Positions 46,380 through 54,500 are shown, counted from the stretch's first letter. The stretch: DNA of 64,000 nucleotides from Ezakiella massiliensis (GCF_900120165.1 NZ_LT635475.1:1054001-1118000); one strand, 5' to 3'. A program made the numbers and translations. Notes: generated by a model from the letters alone, not told the origin.

Positions 46380-46850
46380 CTAGTCTTCTAAAATCGATAT
46401 TTCAAGGTCTATCGCTTTAAATATAACAGTTATTCCTACTTCTTCTTTTACTATTTTTTCAAATAGCTCAGCCATATCATATGGGGACATATCATATATA
46501 TTTTCATACCATTCATTACTTTCATCGTACATTGTCTCACATATTGCTTCAATATAATTTTTCTTATCCCTTGTGAGTTCTGTATCACTTTCCAAAATAA
46601 ACTGCTCACCATTTATATTTAAAATGATTGTTTTTTGTATAGGTGAATTAAACTTAAATAATTCTGGCAATGTAATTGCAAGTCCTTTTGCAATTTTATC
46701 AATATTTTCTATTGATATATTTCTCTTCCCAAGCTCTACATCCGCAATATATGTCCTATCCAATCCACAAGCTTTAGAAAATGTTTCTTGTGTAAATCCA
46801 CGAGCTGTTCTTAATTTTCTAATTTCCTGACCTAATTCTTTTTTAATCAT
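46380..46850 (-). CDS. XRE-family (Cro/C1-type) transcriptional regulator
   Basis: 156 residues. N-terminal helix-turn-helix LGQEIRKLRTARGFTQETFSKACGLDRTYIADVELGKRNISIENIDKIAKGL (about 5-58), similar to restriction-modification controller proteins, followed by about 95 residues with no domain I recognise. GGAGGT precedes the ATG by about 9 nt. It occupies the same slot (between virD4 and ssb) that abi fills in module 1. A promoter-overlapping palindrome suggests autoregulation. No restriction genes are adjacent. Confidence 0.85.
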   Translation of the reverse strand: MIKKELGQEIRKLRTARGFTQETFSKACGLDRTYIADVELGKRNISIENIDKIAKGLAITLPELFKFNSPIQKTIILNINGEQFILESDTELTRDKKNYIEAICETMYDESNEWYENIYDMSPYDMAELFEKIVKEEVGITVIFKAIDLEISILED

Positions 46851-46874
46851 ACAATAGTACCTCCGTATGATTAT

Positions 46875-46904
46875 ATATTAGCACTTTGTCGACTATAAGT
46901 CAAC
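46875..46904 (-). promoter_or_regulatory. xre promoter with overlapping palindromic operator
   Basis: Minus strand TTGACT (46903-46898), 17-bp spacer, TAATAT (46880-46875). The imperfect palindrome GTTGACTTATAGTCGAC (46904-46888) covers the -35 box; a related half-site GACTCATAGAC lies just upstream. Typical XRE autorepressor arrangement. Confidence 0.7.
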
Positions 46905-46932
46905 CGTCTATGAGTCACAAATTATTTTTATA

Positions 46933-47738
46933 TCATAAATTTATTTTAAGGATTTTAGATTTTGAGTTTAATTTTATTTTATCTCTGTTTTTCAAAAACT
47001 CCTCCACATCAAATAAATTCTTCTTATCATAATCTTCAAGTAATCTATAATTCTTATGCTTTGTAATATCAAATTTATCAGATAAGAAAGGTCTTACTCC
47101 TCTTAGCTGGTATATACACTTACCACCATCCATTACAGTTATTTCATCTTGGCTCATAAGTTCCTTACCAGTTTTTTGGTAATTTAGACCAAAAGATTTT
47201 TGGTTGGATCTTGTTTCTGATGTGTTATATAGGTCTATGGTTTCTTTTCCTAATGTTTCTGATAACTCTTTTACTGTTGTTTTTTCTTTTCCTCCTAGAA
47301 AAAGTGTAGAGTCACAATTACCAACTATTGTATCTGCATGGTCTTTATAGATTGCTTTTAATTGAGATTGTGCTTGCAATATTATACTTGCTGATATTTC
47401 TCTTGAACGAATTGTTGCAATCAGTTTTTCAAATTTAGGAATCAAACCAATATTTGCAAACTCATCAAGTAGACACCTAACATGAACAGGAAGTCTTCCA
47501 CCATACACATCATCTGCCTTATCACAAAGTAGATTAAATAATTGGGAATACATTATTGAAACTACAAAGTTAAAAGTATCGTCAGTATCTGATATTATTA
47601 CGAATAAAGCAGTTTTCCTATCTCCAATTTTATCAAGTTCTAGTTCATCTTCGCTCATTAGCTCTCTAAGCTCTCTTATATCAAAAGGTGCTAGTCTTGC
47701 ACCACAAGATATTAGAATTGACTTGGCAGTTTTTCCTG
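46933..47738 (-). pseudogene. virD4: VirD4 copy 2, 3' part (gene split by the IME)
   Basis: Reads in frame from the IME junction (GKTAKSILISCGARLAPFDI) to the stop, about 267 codons, including Walker B CLLDEFANIG. The 5' part resumes at 63902 across the element, ending FAVKQYKKYKLAAG. Joined, the two match copy 1 through the insertion site. As arranged, no full VirD4 can be made from this locus. A short internal start (ATG at 47658) would give only a C-terminal piece. Confidence 0.93.
47734..47738. repeat. IME left direct repeat (attachment core TCCTG)
   Basis: TCCTG, repeated at 63901-63905. In the intact virD4 copy 1 the same site reads TTTTTCCTGCTGC once, so five bases flank the insertion at both ends, with the serine-recombinase crossover inside. 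Confidence 0.85.
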
Positions 47739-47759
47739 TAACAACTTGTCAAGGACTTT

Positions 47760-47945
47760 CTAATCATTTTTATCGACTTTTTGATGTTTTTCTCTCTCCA
47801 TTTCTCTAAGCATTATGCGTTGTAATTTGTCTTGCATTGTTTCCGTCGCATTTTCATTAAAGTGAACAACAACCTCATAAGTTGCTTTACCAATTTTCTT
47901 TATAGTTTTTATCCCTGTATTCTGTTCATTTTTATTTTCGTGCAT
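47760..47945 (-). CDS. tnpW: TnpW-like transposon protein
   Basis: 61 residues; core IKKIGKATYEVVVHFNENATETMQDKLQRIMLREME follows the TnpW pattern (RIGxTTYxVxVHFSxxxxExxxDKIxRLI). Small accessory of unknown function that accompanies Tn4451/Tn1549-type recombinase elements. AGGAGG upstream. Here it sits at the element end opposite the recombinase, 22 bp from the left junction. Confidence 0.75.
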   Translation of the reverse strand: MHENKNEQNTGIKTIKKIGKATYEVVVHFNENATETMQDKLQRIMLREMEREKHQKVDKND

Positions 47946-47971
47946 ATATTTTTCCTCCTGTTTGTTTCAAT

Positions 47972-48007
47972 AAAAAAGACGATTAGATTTTTAATTTTCT
48001 AATCGCC
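47972..48007 (-). terminator. Terminator upstream of tnpW
   Basis: 10-bp stem with one mismatch, GACGATTAGA/TCTAATCGCC (47978-47987 with 47998-48007), followed on the minus strand by six T residues. The ~95 nt to its right contain only a short frame (ending KRRLEN) without a usable start. Confidence 0.75.
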
Positions 48008-48103
48008 TTTTAAGTGTCATATTTACATTTTTATTATCTCTGGCATACTTTGATACCTTTTCATACTTAAAGTCTTTAATAGTGCCTTTCCACCTCTTTT
48101 TAT

Positions 48104-48817
48104 CTATAAAGATTCTCCTACATCATAGTTCATTTTTTTATTTAAACCTTTCTGTCTTAGTTTGTCTTTATCTTCTTCATACCAATTAAGGATTGTTACA
48201 TAATGGTCTTTATAATATTTCCCAGAGCTTTTGATATATCTTGATAGCTTTTCAATCATTGTATCTGTATGACTTTGCAGCTTATCCTTTAACTTATGGT
48301 ATTCTTCTTCAGTTAATCGAACATTTTGATATTTTCCGTAAAAAGAAACTGGGGCTGCTTGGTTTTCTTTTTCTCCTCTCCCCTTATCTATACTAACCTT
48401 ATCTAATCTACCCTTACCTATACTATGCGGACAAATGGTTGACACTTGGTTGTCATTTGGTATACCAAGATTTTCAAGTTTGATATATGCTCCATTTTCT
48501 GTTTGTGTTAAGCTTTGTTTTTCTGTAATATACATCGTTTCTTTTCGCCTGTCATTCCTGATGTAGTTATTTATCTTCCAATGAGTAATTACAATAATTC
48601 CCCTTTCAAAGACAATTACAAAGCCTTTTGTTATTAGGATTTTTAGATCATCTTCATTTGCTCCTATGATTTTTATTATCTTCTTTGGATTATCCACAAA
48701 ACCATCATCATCTGCCCTCATTGATAAATGAAAATACAGGCATTGACTACTTAGTGGCATATCCAAAAATAAGTCGCTATCCACTATCTTTAGTGAAAAC
48801 ATTCTTTTATCTGCCAT
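48104..48817 (-). CDS. Replisome-organizer-like replication protein
   Basis: 237 residues. MADKRMFSLKIVDSDLFLDMPLSSQCLYFHLSMRADDDGFVDNPKKIIKIIG is the standard N-terminus of phage/IME replisome organizers (winged helix, DnaD-like). The middle is variable and the C-terminus (VRLTEEEYHKLKDKL then YIKSSGKYYKDHYVTILNWYEED) is a common conserved tail. Probably starts replication of the excised IME; the 23-bp repeats at 50204-50272 are its candidate origin. Confidence 0.85.
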   Translation of the reverse strand: MADKRMFSLKIVDSDLFLDMPLSSQCLYFHLSMRADDDGFVDNPKKIIKIIGANEDDLKILITKGFVIVFERGIIVITHWKINNYIRNDRRKETMYITEKQSLTQTENGAYIKLENLGIPNDNQVSTICPHSIGKGRLDKVSIDKGRGEKENQAAPVSFYGKYQNVRLTEEEYHKLKDKLQSHTDTMIEKLSRYIKSSGKYYKDHYVTILNWYEEDKDKLRQKGLNKKMNYDVGESL

Positions 48818-48838
48818 GCTCTCCTACCTTTCTTCAAA

Positions 48839-48872
48839 TAAAAAAAGACGATAGTTTTTACTTCTACCGCCT
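48839..48872 (-). terminator. Terminator after the ORF6N gene
   Basis: Stem GCGGTAG/CTATCGTC-like (48865-48872 with 48846-48853, G-U containing) followed on the minus strand by seven T residues, just before the replication gene ribosome site. Confidence 0.65.
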
Positions 48873-48905
48873 TACATAAATTATTTTGATTTTTATTTTT
48901 GTATA

Positions 48906-49901
48906 TTAAATTTTTAAGTCTTTATTGTTTAACATTCTGCTAAACAACATGTGATATAAATCTTTAGATGATTCTTCTATCTTGGTAATACTTGATATTT
49001 TATTTCCTGCATCTTTTGACGATGCTCCACAAAGATAAAATGCTTCATTGTCTGTTCCATAGTCTATGGCAATATATCTATCGTGATACTTTTTACCTGC
49101 TATCTTCAGCTTCAGATCTAAATTAGGATAGTCTTTTCTAAAATCATCTAAGATATTTTTTGTAAGCATATCCTTGTTTTTAACATTATCACTAAAGACT
49201 ATGATTTGAGTTTTATCTCTTGCAGCTCTTAAAAGTTCTAATGTTTTAAGCCCTATATAGTTATCTATAACATAAATACTTTTCTTTGCTGATTTATATA
49301 TTTTGGTATAGGCAACATCAGCTTCTATCTTATTTCCATTCATCAAGAGAAAATGTTTATATGTTTCCGGGTCTATAAAATTATCCATTACCTTTTTCAA
49401 ATCTTCTTTAGTAGCTAATGTGTTAATCTTACTATCTATCCTTGCAATATCATTTGTGTTTTGATTTGTTTGAATTGCTATTTGAACTAATTCTTTTGAG
49501 CTGATAAAATCTTGGTTTTCAATGATGAAGTCTTTCATCTGCTTAAACATTCGTATTAAAGCTTTGCTCTGTTTAACGGCAAGTTCTCCCCTTAATACAG
49601 TCATAAGCATATAAATACCTTGCTCTGTAAAAGCATAAGGTAGTTTTCTACGACCACCCCAACTTGATGTCGATTTTTTCGATATCAAGTTTTCAAACTC
49701 TGATTTCGTCAACTGAAACATAAAATCATCATCAAATTTCTCCGAATTATTTTTTACTTGTTCGTTAAATCTTGTCGTTGTATACCCATAGATTTCTGCA
49801 AGCTCAAAATCAAGCATAACCTTTTGATTTCGTATATAGTAAATCTTACTTTTAATTGTAGTTTCATCTATAACTACAATTTCCTTATTTTTCTCTGCCA
49901 C
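48906..49901 (-). CDS. ORF6N-domain DNA-binding protein with PLD-like C-terminus
   Basis: 331 residues from a GTG at 49901 with AGGAGG 8 nt upstream (an earlier GTG at 49910 overlaps that site). N-terminal ORF6N domain (IYYIRNQKVMLDFELAEIYGYTTTRFNEQVKNN, LPYAFTEQGIYMLMTVLRG), linker helices, then a domain (YVIDNYIGLKTLELLRAA, KYHDRYIAIDYG) resembling phospholipase-D-like modules. ORF6N domains occur as antirepressors; the C-terminal domain may add nuclease or sensor activity. Role in this element unknown. Confidence 0.8.
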   Translation of the reverse strand: MAEKNKEIVVIDETTIKSKIYYIRNQKVMLDFELAEIYGYTTTRFNEQVKNNSEKFDDDFMFQLTKSEFENLISKKSTSSWGGRRKLPYAFTEQGIYMLMTVLRGELAVKQSKALIRMFKQMKDFIIENQDFISSKELVQIAIQTNQNTNDIARIDSKINTLATKEDLKKVMDNFIDPETYKHFLLMNGNKIEADVAYTKIYKSAKKSIYVIDNYIGLKTLELLRAARDKTQIIVFSDNVKNKDMLTKNILDDFRKDYPNLDLKLKIAGKKYHDRYIAIDYGTDNEAFYLCGASSKDAGNKISSITKIEESSKDLYHMLFSRMLNNKDLKI

Positions 49902-49927
49902 AAAATTCACCTCCTATATATTTTTGG

Positions 49928-49944
49928 GGCTACAACTTGTAGCC
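49928..49944. promoter_or_regulatory. 17-bp perfect palindrome at the ORF6N ribosome site
   Basis: GGCTACAACTTGTAGCC: 8-bp arms around one base, 27 nt upstream of the GTG start. On the minus strand it lies inside a tiny ORF (MATSCSPKNI) whose TAG overlaps the AGGAGG. Could be an operator, or an RNA hairpin controlling translation. Confidence 0.5.
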
Positions 49945-50203
49945 ATTTTCTCTTTATTTCATTTAGCTTACAGTTCTTAAGCTAATTATCCAGCATATTT
50001 TAAAAGTCTAATTTCTATAATTATACCAAAAATGTTAAATCTTTTCTATCTCTCCCTCTCTCTCTTCACCTATCTCTATCTCTTGTCGGACATGGATTGG
50101 ACTCATTAAGGACAATGTCCTCTGTTTATTTTATCTGTGAAAAATTCTTCTTTTAATTTTATCCAATAATATCTTTTGTTTGTTGTCATATCTGCTCCTT
50201 TCT

Positions 50204-50272
50204 TGATTTTCGATAATCGAAATTCTTGATTTCCGATTTTCGGAATTCTGGACTTCTGCTTTTCGGAAGTCT
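50204..50272. repeat. Three contiguous 23-bp palindromic repeats (iteron-like)
   Basis: Units at 50204-50226, 50227-50249 and 50250-50272. Units 1 and 2 share TGATTT(T/C)CGAT and the ending AATTCT; unit 3 shares CTTTTCGGAA. Each is itself an inverted repeat (for example TTCCGAttTTCGGAA). The rest of 49945-50314 shows no gene, only pyrimidine-rich sequence. Confidence 0.75.
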
Positions 50273-50314
50273 TGTTATTGTGGTTATTTAAGGGTGTAAC
50301 TTTTCGTTACTCCC

Positions 50315-50842
50315 TTATATTTCTCTGGTCATATCTTTTTTGCTTGGTTTTACTTTTTCTTTTACTTTCCTTTTGACTTTCTCTTTTGTCTTATCCTTGT
50401 TCTTGGATAGGTCTTTGTATTTCTTTATTTGTTTTAGGATACTTTCTTTTTCTTTTTTATTTTCTTTGGCTATGACTTGCTTAAAGGCATATTCCATTAC
50501 TTTTATGTCTTTGGCTTGGAAGAATATTTCATAATTTTTGCTTTCTTTGTTTTTCATTACTGAGAAACTTACTCCAAGTTTATTTAGTTCTTTTTTTAAG
50601 TCTTTGAGGTCGCTTTGATCTATGCTTATATTTTCTAGTTGTCCTTTTTTGTAGAGGTCTTTTATTTTCATTTCATCGCCCATAAGGCTTTTTAGGTTGC
50701 CATTTGCTTTCTCTAAAGTTTCATTCATCTTTTTTCTTATTTCTTTTTCTAAGTTGATTGATTCTTTTGCTGCCTTTATTGTGTATGTTATTATGGTTTG
50801 TGCTGCTTGACCTGCTTCTTTGCTTATTTCTTCGTTTATCAT
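50315..50842 (-). CDS. PcfB-family (DUF3801) mobilization protein, IME copy
   Basis: 175 residues. N-terminal EISKEAGQAAQTIITYTIKAAKESINLEKEIRK, core LKDLKKELNKLGVSFSVMKNKESKNYEIFFQAKDIKVMEYAFKQV, and a very Lys-rich C-terminal tail. Same family as the ICE copy at 10769-11260. Probably links the IME relaxase complex to a VirD4 coupling protein of a helper ICE; this role is inferred from PcfB biology. Confidence 0.8.
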   Translation of the reverse strand: MINEEISKEAGQAAQTIITYTIKAAKESINLEKEIRKKMNETLEKANGNLKSLMGDEMKIKDLYKKGQLENISIDQSDLKDLKKELNKLGVSFSVMKNKESKNYEIFFQAKDIKVMEYAFKQVIAKENKKEKESILKQIKKYKDLSKNKDKTKEKVKRKVKEKVKPSKKDMTREI

Positions 50843-50866
50843 GCTTTTCTCTCCTTTGTTTGAATT

Positions 50867-50906
50867 AAAAAAAAGGAAGTATAAGCTTTAATTTTTCTAT
50901 ACTTCC
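50867..50906 (-). terminator. Terminator upstream of the IME pcfB
   Basis: 9-bp perfect stem GGAAGTATA/TATACTTCC (50875-50883 with 50898-50906) followed on the minus strand by eight T residues. Confidence 0.8.
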
Positions 50907-51026
50907 CTTTGCTTGTTTTTATTTTATTGTTCTTGGTGGTGGAATGCTTTATTTTGATGTTTTTATATATTTCTTAGGTATTTGTACCTTTTATATTTTT
51001 TAATAGCTTAAAATACCTTTCCACCT

Positions 51027-51200
51027 TTAGTAGTTTATGTGTGTTCTTTTGTCTGATAGATAGTTTTTCATGTTGGAATATATAATCTGTATTTCTTCAT
51101 TGTTCATTGCTTTTATTTCTTCTGTACTTTTATATGTTTTATATGTTCCATCTTGATCTGCTTTTATGAGTTCATCTATTAGCTCTTGCCTTTTATTCAT
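51027..51200 (-). CDS. Small conserved-looking ORF between relaxase and PcfB
   Basis: 57 residues (MNKRQELIDELIKADQDGTY, ending KRTHINY), ATG behind GGAGG with 8-nt spacing. Charged, helical, no domain recognised. Placed 74 nt after the relaxase stop in the mobilization operon; small genes are common in this slot. Supported by the ribosome site and operon position only. Confidence 0.5.
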   Translation of the reverse strand: MNKRQELIDELIKADQDGTYKTYKSTEEIKAMNNEEIQIIYSNMKNYLSDKRTHINY

Positions 51201-51273
51201 CTCTATTACCTCCTAGATCTGTCTTTATTTTCTTGGTCATATTATAGCTTGGATAAGATATTTTTACCAGGTT

Positions 51274-52914
51274 TTATCTTTCTTGATTTTTGAAATAGTC
51301 TTTAGTCATTTGTCTTTTTTTATTAAACTTATCACTATCTTTCTTATACTCTTTTATCTTTTCTATGATACTTTCTTTTTCTCCCCTCTTAATCGCCTTG
51401 TCAATCTCAATACTTAGGTCTATGCCATAATCGTCATTGACTGTCTTGACTGCATACTTGATATGGTTGATACTTTCGTACTCTTCTTTGATTGATTGTG
51501 ATTGTCTGTTGAGTTTCGATATTTCATCTTCAAGGCTTTGGATTTCTTTTTTCCAGTCTTTAGACTTAATCGCCGATGAGCCTGTTATCTTTTCAAGAAT
51601 TGCCCTTGCTCTTTTATATTTATCTATCTCATCTTTATGGGAATTGTAAAAGCTGTCTTTGAATAGGGATTTACTGTTCCATTCCTCAAAGACTTTTTTG
51701 TTATCCTTGATGATGTCCGCATAGGCAAAGCATTTATTTAAGTTTTCTATTCTTGTGGTTTTCGCCTTAATGTCTTGACTAACCTTCTTATTTTGGGATT
51801 GTAATGTGCTTATCTTTTCTTGTAGGTCGGCTATGGTTTTAAGATTGTTATCTTTCAGATATATTCTTGCTTTGGAAAATCGTCTTAGGTCTGCACCTAT
51901 CTTTTTGTTGCTTGCATAGGGATTTAACTTTCTTGCTTTTTCTCCCTGTAAGTCATAATAAATACTGATGTACTCATAGAGATTAAAGAGTTCCGCCTTG
52001 TTCTCATATTCTTCTTTTTTCTCCTGTTTGTATTCATCATATTTTACTTGCAGACTTCCAAGTAACGAGCCTATCCAAGATGTAAGTTTGGATAGCTCCT
52101 CTTTTAATTTTCTAAATTCTAAATTCAAGGCGATGATTTTTCTGTTTTGGTTTCCTCTCTCTGTCTGTATGCCTTTTTTCTCCATCTGATAACTGCTTGT
52201 GCCTAAATGAATTTGCGGGAGTTCTTCTCTGCCTTGTTCTTTAAAGGTGCGTGGATCTATCCTTTTATTTATGTTGTTCCTTGCCAAGTATTCGTTTGCT
52301 TTCTTTGAAAAGTTTTCTCTCCACTCTTTTGCTTTGTCAGGTTTGTTCCAATCGTTCAAATTTACTTTTCTTGATTTATAGTTTCCGCTTTTCAGTTTTA
52401 TCTTTCCTCCGTTTTCATCAAGGATATATTCTTTTCTGCATTTCGGTTTCCAATTCCCTTTTTCGTCTATTTCTCTAAGGGTAAGTAGGATATGGGCGTG
52501 TGGTTGTTCTTCATGATCGCTTGCCATAGGATTATGAATATTACAGTCTGCTATCATACCTTTAGAAGTAAAGTTTTCTTCTATAAATTCGCTGATTAAT
52601 TTTATTCTGTCCTGTTCATTTAATTCTCTTGGAAGTGTAAATAGCAGATTTCTTGCAAGTTGTGAATTTTTACTTTTCTCTATTTTTTCAACACTATTCC
52701 ATAGGTATTCTCTGTTTGAAAACTCTTTCGGGATATGTTCCGGCAGAAATATTTTTGAGAATACAAGGTCTTCTTTTTTAGAATAGTCATGTGTTTTTCC
52801 ATAGTATTCATCTTGTAATTTATCTCTTGCATTGTATGCAGCTTTTGCAATCACGCTATGCCCTTTTGACCTTGCCACAATATCTACATGGGTATGCAAA
52901 CTTTTGATTTCCAT
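51274..52914 (-). CDS. MobA/MobL-family relaxase (MobQ type)
   Basis: 546 residues. Relaxase domain about 1-220: HTHVDIVARSKGHSVIAKAAYNARD at the start, and the metal-binding histidines in EEQPHAHILLTLREID near 136. The remainder is a long helical/coiled-coil region with many Lys/Glu residues. It nicks at oriT and leads the strand into the recipient. Encodes the IME's own mobility; oriT-like repeats lie directly upstream. Confidence 0.93.
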   Translation of the reverse strand: MEIKSLHTHVDIVARSKGHSVIAKAAYNARDKLQDEYYGKTHDYSKKEDLVFSKIFLPEHIPKEFSNREYLWNSVEKIEKSKNSQLARNLLFTLPRELNEQDRIKLISEFIEENFTSKGMIADCNIHNPMASDHEEQPHAHILLTLREIDEKGNWKPKCRKEYILDENGGKIKLKSGNYKSRKVNLNDWNKPDKAKEWRENFSKKANEYLARNNINKRIDPRTFKEQGREELPQIHLGTSSYQMEKKGIQTERGNQNRKIIALNLEFRKLKEELSKLTSWIGSLLGSLQVKYDEYKQEKKEEYENKAELFNLYEYISIYYDLQGEKARKLNPYASNKKIGADLRRFSKARIYLKDNNLKTIADLQEKISTLQSQNKKVSQDIKAKTTRIENLNKCFAYADIIKDNKKVFEEWNSKSLFKDSFYNSHKDEIDKYKRARAILEKITGSSAIKSKDWKKEIQSLEDEISKLNRQSQSIKEEYESINHIKYAVKTVNDDYGIDLSIEIDKAIKRGEKESIIEKIKEYKKDSDKFNKKRQMTKDYFKNQER

Positions 52915-52998
52915 TGTCTTTTCCTCCTTTATCTGTTTTCAATTTTGGGATTTTACTATCCTAATGTTCAGGTCGTATCTTCGCTCCCTTTTTCAAAG

Positions 52999-53172
52999 GG
53001 CGCAAAGATACACCGTTTGACTACGGTGCTTTGCGTTCCTGCGGAAAGCTTATAGCTCCGCTAAGGAAACAAAAACGCTAAAGCATTTTTATTTGTTCAA
53101 GGGGGCTACTCCCCCTTAGACCCCTGTGAACTTTGCTTTTTGTAGATTTTTCAAATCCACAAAAAAGCAAAG
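52999..53172. other. Candidate origin of transfer (oriT) with several inverted repeats
   Basis: Between the relaxase and DUF3847 genes. (1) CGCAAAG (53001-53007) and CACCGT pair with ACGGTG and CTTTGCG (53029-53035) around a TTGACT loop. (2) GCGG..AGCT/AGCT.CCGC (53041-53061). (3) AAGGGGG/CCCCCTT (53099-53117). (4) A long CTTTGC..GCAAAG hairpin (53131-53172). Density of dyads next to a MobQ relaxase is typical of oriT; the nick site is not identified. Confidence 0.6.
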
Positions 53173-53229
53173 TGTTAAAATGTTTCTCACTTTGCTCTAT
53201 CTTAGTTTCTAATACATTTTTGTCTTTTC

Positions 53230-53604
53230 TTATTCTTCCTCTGTCAGTTCTTCAAAATCATCATTTGCATTTTCCTCTTTAAGATTTGAATTTTCTTCTA
53301 AGTAGATTTCTTTTTCTTTTAAATGAATTTCTGTAAGTTCTTTTAGCTTTTCTCTATTTCGATTATCGGAAAGTACATAATCTAAAAAGGCATAGATTAA
53401 ATCATTATCTGTATTTTCTTCTGCTCCGGTTATCTGTTTTTCAAATTTCTCAAACACGCCTCCTTTTTCTACTTTTCGTTTCGTGTCCGCCTTTCTTTTT
53501 AGCTGTGATTTCTTTTGTCTTAGTTGCTTGATTTTGTTTTCCGCCTGTTCTTTTTTCTTAGTTTCTTTTTCCAACTGGCTCATTACATTTTCTAACTCTT
53601 TCAT
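53230..53604 (-). CDS. DUF3847-like mobilization accessory protein
   Basis: 124 residues, start ATG. N-terminal helix-rich ETKKKEQAENKIKQLRQKKSQLKRKADTKRKVEKGGVFEKFEK follows the DUF3847 pattern (basic helix, then a Gly-Gly-containing turn); the C-terminus is acidic. DUF3847 genes lie just upstream of MobA/MobL relaxases and are likely oriT-binding (MobC-like) partners. It flanks the candidate oriT on the far side from the relaxase. Confidence 0.65.
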   Translation of the reverse strand: MKELENVMSQLEKETKKKEQAENKIKQLRQKKSQLKRKADTKRKVEKGGVFEKFEKQITGAEENTDNDLIYAFLDYVLSDNRNREKLKELTEIHLKEKEIYLEENSNLKEENANDDFEELTEEE

Positions 53605-53641
53605 TTTTCATTCCTCCATTTCAATATTGTTGTGTTCCAAA

Positions 53642-53668
53642 CAAAGAAAGGCTAAGCACCTTTCTTTG
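53642..53668 (-). terminator. Hairpin after the sigma-like gene
   Basis: 10-bp perfect stem CAAAGAAAGG/CCTTTCTTTG (53642-53651 with 53659-53668), followed on the minus strand by TTTGGAAC only; termination efficiency uncertain. Confidence 0.45.
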
Positions 53669-53690
53669 ATACTTAACCTTTCAGCATTTT

Positions 53691-54104
53691 TTAGAATTTA
53701 TCTTCTAAAATTTTTCTTAGCTTTTCTAAAATCTTATCCCTCCTTTTTCCGATTGCTTGATAGCTTACTTTCTTACTTCTTGCTACACTTGATAATGTTT
53801 CATCATTAAAATACAAACGCTCTATGATGTCCCTTTCTTCATCATTCAGCCCTGACATAGCCTTTCTGACTGTTTCAATTAAGATCTGTGTTTCAATTAT
53901 TTTTTCTACATCCACACTCTCATCAGCAAGGTTATCTACAAAATTCCCGTCATGATCCAATGATGAAAAAAAGAGCAAGTGGTTTTTCTTGTCCACCTGC
54001 TCTAAATACTTTTCGTGTTCTTTTTCTCGCCAGTAGACTTTATAAATATCTTCACTGACTTTTACCTTTTGCCCTCTGACATAAAGGTAATACTCTTTTG
54101 CCAT
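53691..54104 (-). CDS. Sigma-70 region 4-like regulator
   Basis: 137 residues. N-terminal YYLYVRGQKVKVSEDIYKVYWREKEHEKYLEQVDKKNHLLFFSSLD and C-terminal LNDEERDIIERLYFNDETLSSVARSKKVSYQAIGKRRDKILEKLRK, a sigma region 4/HTH, match the small sigma-like proteins of Tn1549/Tn916-type elements. No region 2 is apparent, so it is probably an activator or partial sigma factor for element genes. Followed by a hairpin; upstream lies a 10-bp stem TTTTTTGTCT/AGACAAAAAA at about 54123-54150. Confidence 0.8.
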   Translation of the reverse strand: MAKEYYLYVRGQKVKVSEDIYKVYWREKEHEKYLEQVDKKNHLLFFSSLDHDGNFVDNLADESVDVEKIIETQILIETVRKAMSGLNDEERDIIERLYFNDETLSSVARSKKVSYQAIGKRRDKILEKLRKILEDKF

Positions 54105-54426
54105 AAGGTTTCCTCCATTTCTTTTTTGTCTATTTGTTTTTCAGACAAAAAAGGAGGACTCCTGCATCTTGGCATAAGAAGTCCTCTAAAATGAACGAAA
54201 TCTGTATTTTCTATTAGCTTGTTTAATGGGTTAGCAAAGTATTTATAAAAGCATAAAGATATTAGGGTTACGGAGAAAAAGGAGAATTTTTATTATCCTG
54301 ATTTTTCTTTAATAAATAACATATTTTCATCCTTTATCCTCCATATTATATTTAAAGGTTTTACATAATTGTTCCTTCCTAAAAAGTTTTGTTCTATCAC
54401 CTAAACGAGCAAAACCAAATTATCAA

Positions 54427-54500
54427 TTACGAAAAATATATAACCTCATCGCATACCTCTTCTAAAAATTCATAGTCATGAGATATTATTAAAATCAAAT
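54427..54500 (-). pseudogene. ABC ATPase C-terminal fragment
   Basis: One frame reads KDLILIISHDYEFLEEVCDEVIYFS then TAA: the H-loop end of an ABC ATPase (IISHD, as in cobalt/multidrug-type transporters). No start or Walker motifs remain. It abuts and partly overlaps the recombinase fragment at 54476-54784 in a different frame, a mosaic of gene remnants. Confidence 0.55.

Noticed and set aside
47658-47661. The ATG at 47658 as the start of a separate VirD4-like gene
   Set aside because: The frame continues upstream to the IME junction and joins the fragment at 63902; no ribosome site.
47739-47760. tRNA-gene attachment site at the IME ends
   Set aside because: No cloverleaf seen; the insertion is in a protein gene with a 5-bp repeat, as expected for a serine recombinase.
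48007-48100. Short frame ending KRRLEN before tnpW
   Set aside because: Open but lacks ATG/GTG/TTG with a ribosome site; likely remnant or chance.
50204-50272. CRISPR array in the IME
   Set aside because: Three contiguous units without spacers and no cas genes.
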